Below, one piece after another: positions 18,301 through 26,390 of a DNA stretch of 64,000 bases. Both the position numbers and the translations under genes were made by a program. The DNA is from Enterobacteriaceae bacterium (GTDB taxonomy: Bacteria; Pseudomonadota; Gammaproteobacteria; Enterobacterales; Enterobacteriaceae). The stretch is taken from NCBI GenBank assembly GCA_902363335.1, contig CABIZV010000001.1, positions 558,001 through 622,000 on the forward strand. The letters run 5' to 3'. The notes below the pieces were generated by a model. The model did not search any database. It was not told where the DNA came from and saw only the letters and a program-made list of their open reading frames with translations. How positions within the stretch are numbered: the first letter of the stretch is position 1; every line of letters starts with the position of its first letter.

Positions 18301-18436
18301 CTGGCATCAGGCGATGCAGAGGCTGCCGCGTAACCGCTGTCTGGCGACGGGCTACTCCTGCCGTAGTCAGGTGAAGCGGATTGAGGGTAACGGCGTTCGC
18401 CATCCATTGCAGGCTTTACTGGAGATAATGGGATGA
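15380..18436 (+). CDS. ydiJ: D-2-hydroxyglutarate dehydrogenase YdiJ (FAD and Fe-S)
   Basis: With the ATG at 15380 the protein has 1018 residues, exactly the E. coli length; the open frame reaches back to 15263 but adds 39 unrelated residues. An N-terminal FAD-binding PCMH domain shows TPRGGGTGTNGQALNQGI and LGGMINTDASGQGSLVYG. FAD-oxidase C-terminal domain follows. Then comes a ferredoxin-like SGCLACKACSTQCPI and a C-terminal cysteine-rich domain (FGHCTE, VGCCGMAGTYGHE). E. coli YdiJ has been reported to oxidise D-2-hydroxyglutarate. It overlaps menI by 4 bases. Confidence 0.93.
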   Translation: MIPLISQAPGEIPLVLNYLKALEQQGFTGDTATRYADRLTMATDNSIYQLLPDAVVFPRSTADVALLARIAAEERFQSLIFTPRGGGTGTNGQALNQGIIIDMSRYMNRIIEINPEEGWVRVEAGVIKDQLNQYLKPYGYFFAPELSTSNRATLGGMINTDASGQGSLVYGKTSDHVLGVRAVLMGGDILDTQPVPVTLAEMLAKEQSAAGRIYRTVFERCRDNRQLIIDKFPKLNRFLTGYDLRHVFNDEMTEFDLTRILTGSEGTLAFITEARLDITRLPKVRRLVNIKYDSFDSALRNAPFMVEARAMSVETVDSKVLNLAREDIVWHSVSELITDVADKEMLGLNIVEFAGDDEALIESQVAALCQRLDERIAQQEGGVIGWQRCDALEGIERIYAMRKKAVGLLGNAKGAAKPIPFAEDTCVPPEHLADYIVEFRALLDSHGLSYGMFGHVDAGVLHVRPALDMCDPQQEILMKKISDDVVALTAKYGGLLWGEHGKGFRAEYSPAFFGEQLYSELRKVKAAFDPHNRLNPGKICPPEGIDAPMMKVDAVKRGTYDRQIPIAVRASWRGAMECNGNGLCFNFDVNSPMCPSMKITNNRMHSPKGRATLVREWLRLLADRGVSPEQLEKELSEKRLSLRALVERTRNSWHARRGEYDFSHEVKEAMSGCLACKACSTQCPIKIDVPEFRSRFLQLYHTRYLRPVRDHLVATVESYAPLMARAPKTFNFFMSQPWMRRLSEKHIGMVDLPMLSAPSLQKQMVAHRSANLTLEQLETLTPEQKAQTVLVVQDPFTSYYDAQVVADFVRLIDKLGYQPVLLPFSPNGKAQHIKGFVNRFTKTAQKTSDYLNRVAALGMPMVGVDPALVLCYRDEYKQVLGDKRGDFNVMLVHEWLPQVLESSASSQAAGEPWYLFGHCTEVTALPTATKQWTAIFASFGATLENVSVGCCGMAGTYGHEVKNHAHSLGIYELSWHQAMQRLPRNRCLATGYSCRSQVKRIEGNGVRHPLQALLEIMG

Positions 18437-18846
18437 TCTGGAAACGACAAACGACGCTGACTGCCCTCAACGCGATGGGGGAAGGCAATATGGTTGGCTT
18501 ACTGGATATTCAGTTCGAACGTATTGCTGAGGATTCACTCGAGGCGACCATGCCGGTCGATAGCCGAACGCATCAGCCCTTTGGTCTGCTGCACGGTGGC
18601 GCATCGGTGGTACTGGCGGAGACTCTGGGATCGGTTGCAGGGTATTTGTGTACCGAAGGTGAAGAGCGGGTGGTGGGGCTTGAGGTTAACGCTAACCATA
18701 TTCGCTCTGCACGCAGCGGGCGAGTGCGCGGCGTTTGCAAGGCCTTGCACGTTGGACGTCGGCATCAGGTCTGGCAGATTGAGATCTTCGATGAGCAGGG
18801 GCGCTTATGCTGCTCGTCGCGTCTGACGACCGCCGTGGTGAGTTAG
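18433..18846 (+). CDS. menI: 1,4-dihydroxy-2-naphthoyl-CoA hydrolase
   Basis: A 137-residue hot-dog thioesterase. It shows HQPFGLLHGGASVVLAETLGSVAG, the acyl-CoA thioesterase core with the catalytic acidic residue of the family. MenI (YdiI) releases 1,4-dihydroxy-2-naphthoate from its CoA ester in menaquinone synthesis. Its ATG overlaps the ydiJ TGA, so it is translated with ydiJ. It ends just before a REP element and a long repeat array. Confidence 0.93.
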   Translation: MIWKRQTTLTALNAMGEGNMVGLLDIQFERIAEDSLEATMPVDSRTHQPFGLLHGGASVVLAETLGSVAGYLCTEGEERVVGLEVNANHIRSARSGRVRGVCKALHVGRRHQVWQIEIFDEQGRLCCSSRLTTAVVS

Positions 18847-18853
18847 GATAGAT

Positions 18854-18887
18854 TGCCGGATGGCGGCTACGCCTTATCCGGCCTACA
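18854..18887. repeat. REP element
   Basis: GCCGGATGGCGGCTACGCC followed by TTATCCGGCCTAC is a standard enterobacterial REP palindrome. The same 35 bases (counting one T before and one A after) occur at 54655-54689. Confidence 0.85.
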
Positions 18888-18894
18888 GCAATAG

Positions 18895-19328
18895 GTAGCC
18901 CGGCCAAGCGTCAGCGCCGCCGGGAATCGCCCCGGCACCACCGTTATTACAACCCATCCGGCACAACATTTATATTTTTCAGCCCGTAGCCCGGCCAAGC
19001 GCAGCGCCGCCGGGAATCGCTCCGGCACCACCGTTATTACAACCCATCCGGCACAACATTCATATTTTCCAGCCCGTAGCCCGGCCAAGCGCAGCGCCGC
19101 CGGGAATCGCCCCGGCACCACCGTTATTACAACCCATCCGGCACCACCGTTATTACAACCCATCCGGCACAACATTCATATTTTTCAGCCCGTAGCCCGG
19201 CCAAGCGCAGCGCCGCCGGGAATCGCCCCGGCACCACCGTTATTACAACCCATCCGGCACAACATTCATATTTTTCAGCCAGTAGCCCGGCCAAGCGCAG
19301 CGCCGCCGGGACCGCTTCGGCACCATCG
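18895..19328. repeat. Tandem array of 90-91 bp units derived from the downstream gene's 3' end
   Basis: The motif GTAGCCCGGCCAAGCG recurs at 18895, 18986, 19076, 19192 and 19282, a spacing of 91, 90, 116 and 90 bases. Each unit has a REP-like palindrome (CCCGGCCAAGCG...GCCGCCGGG) and then a stretch ending in ATATTTTTCAGCCC. The longer third unit holds an extra 26-base internal duplication. The fifth unit runs into the tail of the PBP3-like gene, whose last codons are its second half. So the units are copies of that gene's end plus the palindrome. Confidence 0.9.
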
Positions 19329-21035
19329 TTATTGCAACGCATCCGGCGCGATATTCATATTTTTCAACACCGGCCCCATGATGTTGCCGAATATCGGTGC
19401 CGCAACCGAACCGCCAAAGTGCGTGCCTGCCGTCGGATTATTGACTACCACCACCAGCGCCACTTCCGGGTGGCTGACCGGGGCAACGCCTGCGGTATAG
19501 TTCACGTAACCACCATCATATTTTCCGCTATCGCCAAGCTTTTCTGCCGTACCGGTTTTGGTGGCCAAACGGTATCCCGGCACCGCCGCTCGCACGCCGC
19601 TACCCCCGGGGAGAACGTCGCTCTCCATCATTCTCACGACCGTTTTTACAATATCCGGGTCGGCAATCTGCTGCCCCAGCACGGGCGGCGTCACTTTGGT
19701 TATCGACAATGGACGATAAATACCGTATGACCCCATGGTGGCGTATTCACGGGCAATCTGTAGCGGCGTCACGCGCAGACCGTAGCCGAAAGAGAAGGTG
19801 GCGCGTTCGATGTCGGCCCACTGCTGGCGATGAAGCGGGAAATAACCCACGCTTTCGCCGCTTAGCCCAAGCTCGGTAGGCTTACCGAGACCAAATGCCT
19901 GATAGGTATCCACAAGCGCCTGTGCAGGCATGGCGAGCGCAATATGGGAAACACCAATATCGCTCGATTTTTGCAAAATACCGGTCGGCGTCAGTTGAGG
20001 CCAATGACCTACATCGCGGATCAGGTGCCCATTGACGCGATACGGGGTGGTGTTTAGCAACGTATTAGGCTGGATGATATTTCGCTCCAGCCCTTCAATG
20101 ATCACCAGCGGTTTGACCGTTGATCCGGGCTCGAAGCTATCGTTAATTGCCACATCACGCATCTGGGTCTGGGTGGCGTTATCAAAGTTGTTCGGGTTAT
20201 AAGACGGGTAAGAGGCCATTGCGAGGATTTCGCCGGTATCAATCTTCACCAGCACCGCCGCACCAGAATCCGCTTTATTCAATAGCACGCCGTCACGCAG
20301 TTTGCTGTACAACGTGTACTGGTCGAATTTATCGATACTCAGCTGTACGGTCGGTGCCTGTTTTGGTGCATCATAATTTAATACACTGATAATACCGCCG
20401 GAGCCATCCTTACGATAAATCTCTTTTCCCGGTTCCCCTTGCAGAATATTGTCGTAGCCCTTTTCGACGCCATTCAGCCCGATATTATCAGCACCTACGA
20501 TGCCAATTAACGGTGCGGCGGATTCCCCCATCGGATAATAGCGGCTGTCATCATAAACTTCGCTAATTCCTTTCATATGCAGATTCGCAATGTCTTTAGC
20601 GATACCGAGTTCAATTTTGCGCCCAAGAAATAGAAAATGGCGATGTCCATTTTCATAAATTTTGTTGGCTATTTGATCGGTGGTGGTATTGAGCGCGGAG
20701 GCAAGATACTGCCATTTTGGATCGTGGAAGTTGGGGCTGGCTGCTACAATTTTCATCGGATCGGCCACGATATCCCGCGATGGCACGCTCATGGCGAGCG
20801 CTTCGCCGTTACGGTCGACCAGCGTGCCACGGTTTGTTGGCAGCACTATCGTTCGTAACGAACGCTGATCGGCCTCACGCGCCAGCATGGGGTGATTCAA
20901 AAACTGTAAATCGGCCACCCGAACTAATAAAACAGCAAGACAAAATAGAATACCCACACAAAGTATTATGTAACGAGATGTAATAAATGAGTCTTTATTT
21001 TTCTTTTCTGTTGAGTTTCTTTTCATTTGTAACAT
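19329..21035 (-). CDS. Second FtsI-type peptidoglycan transpeptidase (PBP3 paralogue)
   Basis: A 568-residue class B penicillin-binding protein. It has one membrane anchor near residues 20-42, a pedestal domain with RGTLVDRNGEALAMSVPSRD, and a transpeptidase domain. The catalytic motif is EPGSTVKP (Ser305), the third motif is KTGT, and the second is SSD (357-359) where E. coli FtsI has SSN. It also ends at MNIAPDALQ, without the C-terminal tail that FtsI loses on processing. It resembles PBP3SAL of Salmonella, an acid-induced septal enzyme; orthology is inferred. The start may be 21035 or 21026, and neither has a strong ribosome site. Confidence 0.88.
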   Translation of the reverse strand: MLQMKRNSTEKKNKDSFITSRYIILCVGILFCLAVLLVRVADLQFLNHPMLAREADQRSLRTIVLPTNRGTLVDRNGEALAMSVPSRDIVADPMKIVAASPNFHDPKWQYLASALNTTTDQIANKIYENGHRHFLFLGRKIELGIAKDIANLHMKGISEVYDDSRYYPMGESAAPLIGIVGADNIGLNGVEKGYDNILQGEPGKEIYRKDGSGGIISVLNYDAPKQAPTVQLSIDKFDQYTLYSKLRDGVLLNKADSGAAVLVKIDTGEILAMASYPSYNPNNFDNATQTQMRDVAINDSFEPGSTVKPLVIIEGLERNIIQPNTLLNTTPYRVNGHLIRDVGHWPQLTPTGILQKSSDIGVSHIALAMPAQALVDTYQAFGLGKPTELGLSGESVGYFPLHRQQWADIERATFSFGYGLRVTPLQIAREYATMGSYGIYRPLSITKVTPPVLGQQIADPDIVKTVVRMMESDVLPGGSGVRAAVPGYRLATKTGTAEKLGDSGKYDGGYVNYTAGVAPVSHPEVALVVVVNNPTAGTHFGGSVAAPIFGNIMGPVLKNMNIAPDALQ

Positions 21036-21552
21036 TAAACCACGTAAGTATTATTTTTTTATTATCAGATTCCAGTCCATCATGATAATGGCGACCGTAA
21101 TGATACCGTAGAAATATCAGTTTTCAGGTGAACTGGAGAAACAGTTTACAGATAATGTCATTGATAACAAGTCATTAAGTTGACAGGTTATTTCAAAACC
21201 GCTTACGATAAATGGAAGGTAATTTGTAAATTTAGATTAAAGAGAGGGGAGCCTAAACAGCACAAAGGGTTTTTACTTAGGTCATGTTTTGATGATTTAA
21301 ATACGTATCCGCTGCATTATCAGATTTATCTGCGCTAAGTGATGGATGTTTAATCACAGCCACAGTTACCGTGAAAACAATTAACACCGGTAATTATTTC
21401 GTGAGTCATTATCACGGGTAGCTTTCACGAGTGACGCGGTGTCGCTGGCAATATTTTTTATCGCTGATAACCCCTTAAAACAGGTCGATTTTGTTGCGGT
21501 ATCTTCGTTTCCCGCTTCTGTGGGTGCTTGATAGCTACGAGTTATATGTATA
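21036..21552. other. Intergenic region, no gene seen
   Basis: About 500 A+T-rich bases between the divergent PBP3-like gene and umuD. I see no open frame, tRNA or clear terminator here. It must hold the PBP3-like promoter, but I could not pick out a convincing operator. Confidence 0.6.
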
Positions 21553-21568
21553 CTGTATATAAATACAG
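21553..21568. promoter_or_regulatory. LexA (SOS) box of umuD
   Basis: CTGTATATAAATACAG is a full LexA operator (CTGT-N8-ACAG) 21 bases before the umuD ATG. The same core with its flanks occurs before umuC at 29850. Confidence 0.93.
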
Positions 21569-21589
21569 TATTTTGGTTTGGCGGTTATC

Positions 21590-22009
21590 ATGCGTTTTTT
21601 TACTTTTTCTGAGCTGCGCGAAGTCGTTGCGCTGCCGCTGTTTGCAACCTCTGTTTCGTGCGGTTTTCCCAGCCCCGCGCAGGACTATGTTGAACAGCGA
21701 ATCGATCTCAATGAGTTGCTTGTCCAGCATCCTTCGGCCACCTATTTTGTTAAGGCCTCCGGTGACAGCATGATTGACGGTGGGATTAGCACCGGCGACC
21801 TGCTGGTGGTCGACAGCGCCGTAACGGCAAAGCACGGTGATATTGTGATTGCGGCGGTGGACGGAGAGTTTACCGTTAAGCAGCTACAGCTGCGGCCTGT
21901 TATTCAACTTAACCCAATGAACGATGCCTATAGCCCGATTATTATCGGCAGCGACGGTATCCTTGATATTTTTGGGGTGGTGACGGGTATTATAAAAATG
22001 AGACGTTAG
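21590..22009 (+). CDS. umuD: DNA polymerase V accessory subunit UmuD
   Basis: A 139-residue LexA/S24-family protein, the exact E. coli length from the ATG at 21590; a TTG at 21578 would add four residues. Self-cleavage site Cys24-Gly25 (VSCGFPSP), nucleophile Ser60 (SGDSM) and general base Lys97 (FTVK) are all present. RecA filaments trigger cleavage to UmuD', which joins UmuC to form polymerase V. Normally umuC follows at once. Here the next gene is an alkylsulfatase, and umuC lies 6.5 kb away on the other strand. Confidence 0.95.
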   Translation: MRFFTFSELREVVALPLFATSVSCGFPSPAQDYVEQRIDLNELLVQHPSATYFVKASGDSMIDGGISTGDLLVVDSAVTAKHGDIVIAAVDGEFTVKQLQLRPVIQLNPMNDAYSPIIIGSDGILDIFGVVTGIIKMRR

Positions 22010-22185
22010 TGCGATAGCCTAAGATTTATTATTGAATAAGTGGAGCAGCACGGTGCACTATCATTTTAATTTTGATAGAAAAGCGCGTTGTATGGTGTTA
22101 TTGCCACTGTTGCAAAATGTAAAAAAATAAGTTGTTGTTTGCCGAGCACTGCCTACTCTTTATATGTACCTGAATGCTAAACACA

Positions 22186-22206
22186 GACCGGAGATTTTAA
22201 ACGGTC
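22186..22206. promoter_or_regulatory. Small inverted repeat before the first alkylsulfatase
   Basis: GACCG (22186-22190) and CGGTC (22202-22206) form a dyad 23-43 bases before the start codon. It could be an operator or a leader hairpin; the IprA-like regulator downstream is one candidate ligand. Confidence 0.25.
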
Positions 22207-22228
22207 CAGATAAATAAAGAGGGGCATA

Positions 22229-24205
22229 ATGAAACGAAAGCTTATCGTCAAAAGCCTGGCGTTAGCCGGGCTGATGTCGACAATTATCCTTCCAGCTTAT
22301 GCGGAGGTGTCACCAAAAGAAGCCACTGACACCACTCAAAAAGCCAACGATGCGCTCTACAATCAATTACCTTTCTCTGACAATACCGATTTCACCAATG
22401 CCCACAAAGGTTTCATCGCGGCGCTGCCTACCGATGTGATTAAAGGTGAGCAGGGGAATGTTATCTGGAACCCGCAGCAATATGCCTTTATAAAAGAGGG
22501 TGAAAAATCGCCAGCGACGGTCAACCCAAGCCTCTGGCGCCAGTCTCAGTTGATCAATATCAGCGGCCTGTTTGAAGTCACCGACGGGGTCTACCAAATC
22601 CGTAATCTCGACCTCTCCAACATGACTATCATCGAAGGTAAAGAAGGGGTGACCGTCGTGGATCCGTTGGTCTCCGCTGAGACCGCAAAGGTTGGGATGG
22701 ATCTCTATTTCCAGAATAGGGGTAAAAAACCGGTGGTTGCCGTCATCTACACGCACAGCCACGTTGACCACTATGGTGGCGTGCGCGGCGTTGTCGATGA
22801 AGCCGATGTAAAAGCCGGGAAAGTGAAAATTTACGCGCCTGCCGGTTTTATGGAAGCCGCCGTCGCTGAAAATATTATGGCCGGTAACGTAATGAGCCGC
22901 CGTGCCAGCTATATGTATGGCAACTTGTTGAAACCTGACGCGAAAGGTCAGGTTGGCGCGGGTCTTGGCACGACAACGTCAGCGGGAACCGTGACCTTGA
23001 TTGCTCCAACCAATATCATCGAGAAAGACGGTCAGAAAGAGGTGATTGATGGTCTGACCTATGACTTTATGCTGGCGCCGGGTTCAGAAGCGCCGTCTGA
23101 AATGCTCTGGTACATCGAAGAGAAAAAACTGATTGAGTCCGCAGAAGATGTGACTCATACCCTGCATAACACGTATTCGCTGCGTGGCGCGAAGATCCGT
23201 GAACCGCTGCCGTGGTCGAAGTATATCAACGAAGCGATCGTGCGTTGGGGGGATAAAGCTGAAATCATCATGGCTCAGCACCACTGGCCGACCTGGGGTA
23301 ATGACAATGTCGTTAACTTGTTGAAAACCCAACGCGACCTCTATCGTTATATTAACGACCAGACGCTGCGTATGGCCAACGAAGGTCTGACACGCGACGA
23401 GATCGCCGCCAACTTTAAGTTACCTGACAGCCTTGCCCATACCTGGGCTAACCGTGGTTACTATGGTTCCGTCAGCCATGACGTGAAGGCCACTTATGTG
23501 CTGTACCTTGGCTGGTTCGATGGCAACCCGGCAACCCTCGACGAGCTGCCACCAGAAGAAGCGGCGAAGAAATTCGTGGAATATATGGGCGGTGCCGATG
23601 CCATCATGACGAAGGCAAAAGAAGATTTCGCACAGGGGAATTACCGCTGGGTGGCGCAAGTTGTCAGCAAGATTGTCTTTGCCGATCCTCAAAATCAGGA
23701 TGCGCGCAATCTGGAAGCCGATGCTCTGGAACAGTTGGGTTATCAAGCAGAATCTGGCCCATGGCGTAACTTCTACCTGACCGGCGCGCAGGAACTGCGC
23801 AATGGCGTAGTGAAAGGGCCAACGCCGAATACCGCCAGCCCGGATACGGTCAAAGCGATGACGCCGGAAATGTTCTTTGACTATCTGGCCGTACATATTA
23901 ACGGTGAAAAAGCGGGTACAGCGAAAGCGGTATTTAACATTGATCTAGGCAACGATGGCGGTAAGTACAAGCTGGAACTGGAAAATGGCGTCCTGAACCA
24001 TACCGCAAATGCTGAAGCGAAGGACGCAGATGCCACGCTGACGCTCGATCGTGCAACCCTGAATAAGATCATCTTGAAAGAGGAAACCCTCAAACAAGCT
24101 GAAGATAAGGGTGAGGTCAAAATTAGCGGTAACGGTGCGAAGCTGGATGAGATGCTCGGTTATATGGATAAATTCGAGTTCTGGTTCAATATTGTTACAC
24201 CGTAA
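22229..24205 (+). CDS. Secreted linear alkylsulfatase, copy 1
   Basis: A 658-residue enzyme of the SdsA1/BDS1/YjcS class. A signal peptide ends at about ILPAYA (residue 25). The metallo-beta-lactamase domain has THSHVDHYGG with ligands His176, His178, Asp180 and His181, and further HTLHNTYSLRG and AQHHWPTWG. A dimerisation domain follows and then an SCP2-like C-terminal domain that binds the alkyl chain. The family hydrolyses primary alkyl sulfates such as dodecyl sulfate to alcohol and sulfate in the periplasm. Copy 2 lies at 26391. A GAGG ribosome site lies 8 bases upstream. Confidence 0.9.
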   Translation: MKRKLIVKSLALAGLMSTIILPAYAEVSPKEATDTTQKANDALYNQLPFSDNTDFTNAHKGFIAALPTDVIKGEQGNVIWNPQQYAFIKEGEKSPATVNPSLWRQSQLINISGLFEVTDGVYQIRNLDLSNMTIIEGKEGVTVVDPLVSAETAKVGMDLYFQNRGKKPVVAVIYTHSHVDHYGGVRGVVDEADVKAGKVKIYAPAGFMEAAVAENIMAGNVMSRRASYMYGNLLKPDAKGQVGAGLGTTTSAGTVTLIAPTNIIEKDGQKEVIDGLTYDFMLAPGSEAPSEMLWYIEEKKLIESAEDVTHTLHNTYSLRGAKIREPLPWSKYINEAIVRWGDKAEIIMAQHHWPTWGNDNVVNLLKTQRDLYRYINDQTLRMANEGLTRDEIAANFKLPDSLAHTWANRGYYGSVSHDVKATYVLYLGWFDGNPATLDELPPEEAAKKFVEYMGGADAIMTKAKEDFAQGNYRWVAQVVSKIVFADPQNQDARNLEADALEQLGYQAESGPWRNFYLTGAQELRNGVVKGPTPNTASPDTVKAMTPEMFFDYLAVHINGEKAGTAKAVFNIDLGNDGGKYKLELENGVLNHTANAEAKDADATLTLDRATLNKIILKEETLKQAEDKGEVKISGNGAKLDEMLGYMDKFEFWFNIVTP

Positions 24206-24216
24206 TATTCTGTGCC

Positions 24217-24248
24217 AAAAAAACTGCCTACGGGCAGTTTTTTTATTT
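24217..24248 (+). terminator. Rho-independent terminator after alkylsulfatase 1
   Basis: AAACTGCC (24221-24228) pairs with GGCAGTTT (24233-24240) around TACG, followed by a T run. It makes the first sulfatase a single transcription unit. Confidence 0.9.
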
Positions 24249-24340
24249 ATCGTATTTGTGCGTGAGCGGAACACGTAACTGATATCAATAACTCCGCCTC
24301 AGCGAACAATCATTACTATCGAGATTTTACAAGGTTAACT

Positions 24341-24970
24341 ATGCAAATCTTACCACCGGTGCGTCCCGAACTCAGTATACAGCGATTAACCGAAGTTCTG
24401 ACGCCAATAGCCGAGAAAGTTAAAGTTGTACCGAGAAAACGGATGCTGTGGACCTATAAAAATCAGCCGCAATTGTATCTGTTTCTCGAAGGCGAACTCT
24501 CTATTCTTAGGGCCTCTGATGGATTACTGATTGTTACCGTATATGAGCCGCATCTGTTTGGTATTGCAGAGATGATTCAGCCAGTAAGAGGGCATTTACT
24601 ACGGGCTGAAACAGAGTCGACAATACTGCGAGTCGATGCGCAAACGGCGATGGAAGTTTTTCGTCAGCAAGGGCTGTGGGAGGATGTCGCGTCCTTATTG
24701 TCATACCACACGGCTTATCTGTTCTATCGTGATGCGCTTGTCGTGCAGCAAAAAACCTATTCCGTTATCCGTAATCACCTGGTCGAGATGAATTTACTGC
24801 CGGAAGAGTCGAGAATGCGAGTGTCGATTCTTGATTATATTCAGGAGCGCACGCACCTGTCCCGCAGTAGCGTCTTGAATGTGATATCGGCATTGAAAAA
24901 AGGTGACTACATTGATTATCAGCGGGGTGGTTATCTTACTACAGTAAAAAATCTCCCGGAGCGATTCTAG
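24341..24970 (+). CDS. IprA-like winged-helix transcriptional regulator
   Basis: A 209-residue protein with a cyclic-nucleotide-binding-like N-terminal barrel (about 15-125, with FLEGELSILRASDG) and a C-terminal winged helix (RTHLSRSSVLNVISALKKGDYIDYQRGGYL). The architecture and ending resemble E. coli IprA/YaiV, a regulator tied to peroxide resistance. The barrel lacks the arginine-containing phosphate cassette expected for cAMP binding. It sits between the two sulfatases and an OmpA-like gene, so it probably controls this locus; that is inference. Confidence 0.75.
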   Translation: MQILPPVRPELSIQRLTEVLTPIAEKVKVVPRKRMLWTYKNQPQLYLFLEGELSILRASDGLLIVTVYEPHLFGIAEMIQPVRGHLLRAETESTILRVDAQTAMEVFRQQGLWEDVASLLSYHTAYLFYRDALVVQQKTYSVIRNHLVEMNLLPEESRMRVSILDYIQERTHLSRSSVLNVISALKKGDYIDYQRGGYLTTVKNLPERF

Positions 24971-25080
24971 AACTGTCCAGAAATAAATAAACAATCGGTT
25001 ATCAGCGCCAGCGAAAAAATTTATTGTAGCGCCACTTAGTAGCATGTAACGACTAATGGCAAGTCTATAATAGGAAAATC

Positions 25081-26127
25081 ATGAAGAAGACGCTTATTAC
25101 ACTGATTATTGCGAACGCATTAACCGCCACTACCGCATTTGCCGCCGCCGATGCCGGTACCTGGTATACCGGGGGTAAATTTGGCTGGTCACATTATTTC
25201 GATACCAGCGCGTCCCAGCAGTCCAATACTGAGGGGCAAAAGTATGGGGATGTCAGATTTGATAGCGATAATGTGGGCGGCGGCGTATTTACGGGCTACC
25301 AGATTACTCCCTGGCTGGCAGTGGAAGGCGGCTACGATTATTTAGGTAATATGCAGTTCAACGGTAAGAACGGGGCTTCGGATTCGCAAATGAAGAGTCA
25401 GGGCCTGCAACTGTCGCTGAAAGCCAGCTATGGTCTGACGGATAGCTGGGATCTTTATGGGCGTGCTGGAGCGATGGGATATCGCGCAGAGTCCGATATT
25501 AAAGGGCATAACCGCTTTGATACCGGTGTCCGCCCGGTTGTTGCAGTGGGTACGGAATATGCCTTTAACAAAAACTGGGCCGGGCGCGTTGAATATCAGT
25601 GGGTGAGCAATGTGGGCAATGAAAACCAGATTGGCGTCTCAAGCGATGTCAGTTCCGTGACGGCCGGTCTTTCTTATCGCTTTGGTCAACATGATGACAG
25701 CACGATGGCTTCGACCCCAGTCACTGCACCAGTGCCTGCCCCCGCGCCACAGCGCTTTAATTTAAAATCTGATGTCATGTTTGGCTATGATTCAGCGACA
25801 TTGACCCCGGAAGGTAAATCCGCAATTGCGCAGCTTTACCAAAACCCGGGCCTGCAGCCTGCGAAAGATAAAACGACGGTAGTCATTGGTTACAGTGACC
25901 GTATCGGTGCCGCCGAGTACAATCAGCAACTCTCCGCACAACGTGCGCAAGCCGTGGCTGATGAATTAGTGATGCTGGGGATGCCGACTGAAAATATCTC
26001 GACCGATGGGCGTGGGGCGACTGACTCCGTGACGGGTTCTCAGTGTGATGGACAGTCCGGCAGCCAGTTGATTCAGTGTCTTGCACCAGACCGTCACGTC
26101 GTGATTGAGATTTCAGACAAGCACTAA
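25081..26127 (+). CDS. OmpA-like outer-membrane protein (paralogue)
   Basis: A 348-residue protein. The signal peptide ends near TTAFA (about residue 21). An eight-stranded barrel follows, starting GTWYTGGKFGWSHY and ending TAGLSYRFGQ. A Pro/Ala-rich linker (PVTAPVPAPAPQ) leads to an OmpA C-terminal domain with GYSDRIGAAEYNQQLSAQRAQAV and LAPDRHVVIEI, holding the Asp and Arg that bind diaminopimelate. Two cysteines flank a short loop, as in OmpA. It lacks OmpA's C-terminal tail and its surface loops differ, so it is an extra paralogue and not the housekeeping ompA. Its place between sulfatases suggests an envelope role under surfactant stress. Confidence 0.85.
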   Translation: MKKTLITLIIANALTATTAFAAADAGTWYTGGKFGWSHYFDTSASQQSNTEGQKYGDVRFDSDNVGGGVFTGYQITPWLAVEGGYDYLGNMQFNGKNGASDSQMKSQGLQLSLKASYGLTDSWDLYGRAGAMGYRAESDIKGHNRFDTGVRPVVAVGTEYAFNKNWAGRVEYQWVSNVGNENQIGVSSDVSSVTAGLSYRFGQHDDSTMASTPVTAPVPAPAPQRFNLKSDVMFGYDSATLTPEGKSAIAQLYQNPGLQPAKDKTTVVIGYSDRIGAAEYNQQLSAQRAQAVADELVMLGMPTENISTDGRGATDSVTGSQCDGQSGSQLIQCLAPDRHVVIEISDKH

Positions 26128-26142
26128 CATTCTCGCCAATAT

Positions 26143-26180
26143 TATCCCCCCTTATTAGCCAATGAGGGGGATTTTTATTT
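26143..26180 (+). terminator. Rho-independent terminator after the ompA-like gene
   Basis: A C-rich arm (ATCCCCC near 26144) pairs with GGGGGAT near 26172, followed by TTTTATTT. The loop is long. Confidence 0.75.
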
Positions 26181-26390
26181 GGTGATTAACATATTGTGCA
26201 AGGCAAGGGTATTCCATTTTTGTTTATAAAAAATAAGGCTTCTCAAAATCCAGAATTAAACTTTTTAACCTTATTTTTTTAAATAAGCGAGTGGTATGAT
26301 TTTCCCATCAGTTACTCTTTGCACAACCCTCGGTAATAGACCATGAACGCAATGGGAGGGCTGCGGCATTAAATCATAAAGTGAGAATCT

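Noticed and set aside
18867..19342. Open frames through the repeat array with repeating AEKYECCAGWVVITVVPG segments
   Set aside because: They are the tandem repeat read in one frame, not a protein with repeats. The units are non-coding copies of a gene end and a palindrome.
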